A DNA stretch of 7,487 nucleotides from Candidatus Gastranaerophilales bacterium. Its GTDB lineage: Bacteria; Cyanobacteriota; Vampirovibrionia; Gastranaerophilales; Gastranaerophilaceae. The position numbers and the translations under genes are program-made. Below, in pieces: positions 6,171 to 7,487 of the stretch. The notes beneath the pieces are model-generated. The model had not been told where the DNA came from. It was given only the letters and a program-made list of their open reading frames with translations, and did no database searches. Each line of letters begins with the position of its first letter. Positions within the stretch are counted from its first letter, which is position 1. The stretch spans positions 1-7,487 of the forward strand of contig CAJULX010000048.1 in assembly GCA_910587245.1 (NCBI GenBank), written 5' to 3'.

Positions 6171-6474
6171 TTAGCTTGTAAACTCGTTATAACTTTCTCT
6201 AAGATGTTTTTCTTCTAATGCGTTGAGTTGTATTTGAGCGGATTCAAATAATTCTTCTTTAGATATTTCATAATCAGTATTTTTATCCAGAGCATCTTCA
6301 CTGAAATCAACAACAACCTGTTCATTTTCACTGGATAAGTTTTTTAAGTCTTCTATATGAATCTGTTTTTTTTTCAGCAACTTTCCTTATTGTTTCAGCA
6401 AATTGTTTTATTTTCTCAGTTTCTATTTTTCCCGCAGTTGAAATATTTGCACCTGGAATATTTAAATCGGTCAT
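6171..6474 (-). pseudogene. Paralogous hypothetical gene split by a frame change at an A9 run
   Basis: From the ATG at 6474 (strong AAGGAAG site) the frame reads MTDLNIPGANISTAGKIETE and on to VAEKK, then meets nine A residues (plus-strand T run 6366-6374) and stops at a TGA at 6330-6328 after 48 residues. The adjacent frame, open from 6380 to the TAA at 6171, continues with QIHIEDLKNLSSENEQVVVD and ends RESYNEFTS. Removing one A joins the two into a 100-residue protein. Both halves match the intact neighbour: NI-x-G at the start, and ENEQV at residue 49 here versus 47 there, so the ancestral gene read through. It may be a recent pseudogene, a phase-variable gene, a gene rescued by transcriptional slippage on A9, or a base-call error; the sequence alone cannot decide. 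Function unknown. Confidence 0.75.
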
Positions 6475-6501
6475 TTTAACTTCCTTTCTTTTATCCTAAA
6501 A
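6475..6501 (-). repeat. 27-bp leader repeat, copy 2 (before the split paralogue)
   Basis: Identical to 6064-6090 and placed directly before the ATG at 6474-6472. It includes the ribosome binding site AAGGAAG. Unlike copy 1, the sequence just upstream contains AACTTCCTT, which can pair with that site. Confidence 0.85.
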
Positions 6502-6519
6502 GATATTTATAAGGAAGTT
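6478..6519 (-). promoter_or_regulatory. Hairpin that would sequester the ribosome binding site of the split gene
   Basis: On the minus strand AACTTCCTT (6519-6511) is fully complementary to AAGGAAGTT (6486-6478), which contains the Shine-Dalgarno site of the gene starting at 6474. Inside lies a second perfect stem: TCTTTTA pairs with TAAAAGA around a GGA loop, leaving a 7-nt bulge (ATAAATA) on the 5' side only. In total 16 base pairs are possible. Such a fold would block ribosome binding until opened by heat, a ligand, a protein or an upstream ribosome. The pairing is seen directly; regulation is inferred. Confidence 0.5.
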
Positions 6520-6591
6520 TTCGGCTGTATAAAGCTAAAACTTAAACAAGAATAATTAAAGTGTTACATAACTTCACATTTAAAAATAAAA

Positions 6592-7487
6592 TTACATTCC
6601 TATATAGTTTTTTAAATTCCCGCTCAGGTTCTGGTTTTTGCAGAGTTTTTTAAGTTTGGAAATTGCGCGGGTTTCAATCTGACGGATTCTTTCCCTCGAA
6701 ACACCGTATCTGGTGCCGATTTCATCCAGAGTTTTTTTCTGCCCGTTGTCATCAAGCCCGTAGCGCATAATTAAAACATCTTTTTCTTTCTGATTAAGCT
6801 GATTTAACATTTTATGTACATCATCAAGCAGATTTTCCTGTGTAACCTTGGTATCAGGGGTTAGGTGGCTTTCATCCACTATAAAATCCGCAATTTTTGA
6901 AGAATCATCTTTTTGATTAGCAGGAGTTTCAATACTGATAGTGCTTTGCGCCGATTTCATAAGTGCTGATAATTTTGACAGAGGCATATTAATTTTTGCC
7001 GCAATTTCTTCTTTTGTAGGAACCCTGTTTAATTCGGTCGAAAGCTCTATAGAAGCACGTTTGATTTTTCCGAGAGTTTCAATCATATGTACGGGAAGCC
7101 TTATCATCCTTGATTTATCGGCAATTCCCCTTGTAATGGATTGTTGAATCCACCAGGTTGCATATGTTGAAAATTTGTAACCTTTTGTGTAGTCAAATTT
7201 TTCGGCAGCTTTCATTAAGCCCATATTTCCTTCCTGAATTAAATCTAGGAAAGAAAGCCCTCTTCCTATATATTTTTTAGCAATGCTTACAACAAGCCTT
7301 AAATTTGAACTTATAAGAGTTTCTTTAGCTTTTTGGGAATTTTTTTCTTTAATTTCCCTTGCCACAGCCATTTCTTCATCATAAGAAAGCAGCGGAATTT
7401 TTCCTATCTGCTGTAAATACATTTTAACGGAATCATCCGCTATAACGCTTTTATAGTCTACTTTTTCAGCTTTATTAACATCTAAAA
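6592..7487 (-). CDS. rpoD: Principal RNA polymerase sigma factor (sigma-70, RpoD/SigA), 5' end outside the window
   Basis: The frame is open to the right edge; the 297 visible residues lack the true N-terminus. An ATG at 7422 lies inside region 1.2 (ADDSVKMYLQQIGKIPLL) and is not the start. Regions follow in order: 2.1-2.2 with NLRLVVSIAKKYIGRG and the core-binding LIQEGNMGL (about visible residues 82-90); 2.3-2.4 with GYKFSTYATWWIQQSITR (102-119), which melts and reads the -10 box; region 3 with LNRVPTKEEIA and later IADFIVDE; region 4.1 (LNQKEKDVLIMRYGL); and the 4.2 helix-turn-helix TLDEIGTRYGVSRERIRQIE (252-271), which reads the -35 box. It directs RNA polymerase to housekeeping promoters. 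The complete conserved regions favour the primary sigma factor, although a group 2 paralogue is possible. The C-terminus (NLSGNLKNYIGM) differs from the common Arg-rich ending. A 117-nt gap separates it from the split gene downstream, and I see no clear terminator there. Confidence 0.95.
   Translation of the reverse strand, partial: LDVNKAEKVDYKSVIADDSVKMYLQQIGKIPLLSYDEEMAVAREIKEKNSQKAKETLISSNLRLVVSIAKKYIGRGLSFLDLIQEGNMGLMKAAEKFDYTKGYKFSTYATWWIQQSITRGIADKSRMIRLPVHMIETLGKIKRASIELSTELNRVPTKEEIAAKINMPLSKLSALMKSAQSTISIETPANQKDDSSKIADFIVDESHLTPDTKVTQENLLDDVHKMLNQLNQKEKDVLIMRYGLDDNGQKKTLDEIGTRYGVSRERIRQIETRAISKLKKLCKNQNLSGNLKNYIGM

Noticed and set aside
6171..6380. A free-standing 69-residue gene starting at TTG 6380
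   Set aside because: There is no ribosome binding site before the TTG. An upstream ATG with a strong site and the similarity to the intact neighbour show it is the downstream half of a split gene.
6545..6591. Intrinsic terminator after rpoD
   Set aside because: AAGTGTTA and TAACTTCAC are partly complementary but need a bulge, have few G-C pairs and lack a proper U-run; not convincing.
7420..7422. ATG as the start of rpoD
   Set aside because: It lies inside conserved region 1.2, and the frame stays open upstream with family-like residues to the window edge.

Overview
The window is AT-rich, bacterial and densely coded. An OmpH/Skp-family periplasmic protein points to an outer membrane. The principal sigma factor has an ADDSVKMYLQQIGKIPLL region 1.2, and sequences near dnaN match the cyanobacterial-type DnaA box TTTTCCACA. 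Together these suggest a low-GC, non-photosynthetic relative of Cyanobacteria (Melainabacteria/Vampirovibrionia, perhaps a gut Gastranaerophilales). This assignment is an inference from family resemblance, not from a search.

Left part (1-4350, all minus strand). Read in the direction of transcription the genes are thiG (thiazole synthase), comF (phosphoribosyltransferase-like competence protein), a 170-bp gap, dnaN (sliding clamp), thrB (homoserine kinase), an ompH-like gene and the first 24 codons of mnmG (tRNA U34 modification). From dnaN to mnmG the gaps are only 10-31 nt, so these four probably form one operon. The comF-dnaN gap contains 54 consecutive A/T bases next to three DnaA-box-like motifs, and more such motifs lie inside comF. 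With dnaN and mnmG close by, this is a candidate chromosomal replication origin.

Middle (4351-5549). thiG and the plus-strand queA (queuosine synthesis) diverge from a 47-bp gap. The gap holds a perfect 14-bp palindrome that places a TATAAT on each strand, so one symmetric -10 element may serve both genes.

Right part (5550-7487, minus strand). The principal sigma factor rpoD, cut by the right edge, is followed by two small paralogous genes of unknown function. The gene next to rpoD is split by a one-base frame change at a run of nine A residues. It has a hairpin that would hide its ribosome binding site, and it shares a 27-bp leader with its intact neighbour. This unrecognised gene pair and the candidate origin are the most interesting parts of the window.

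No tRNA, rRNA, insertion sequence, CRISPR array or riboswitch was recognised. Most of the genes are ordinary housekeeping genes.
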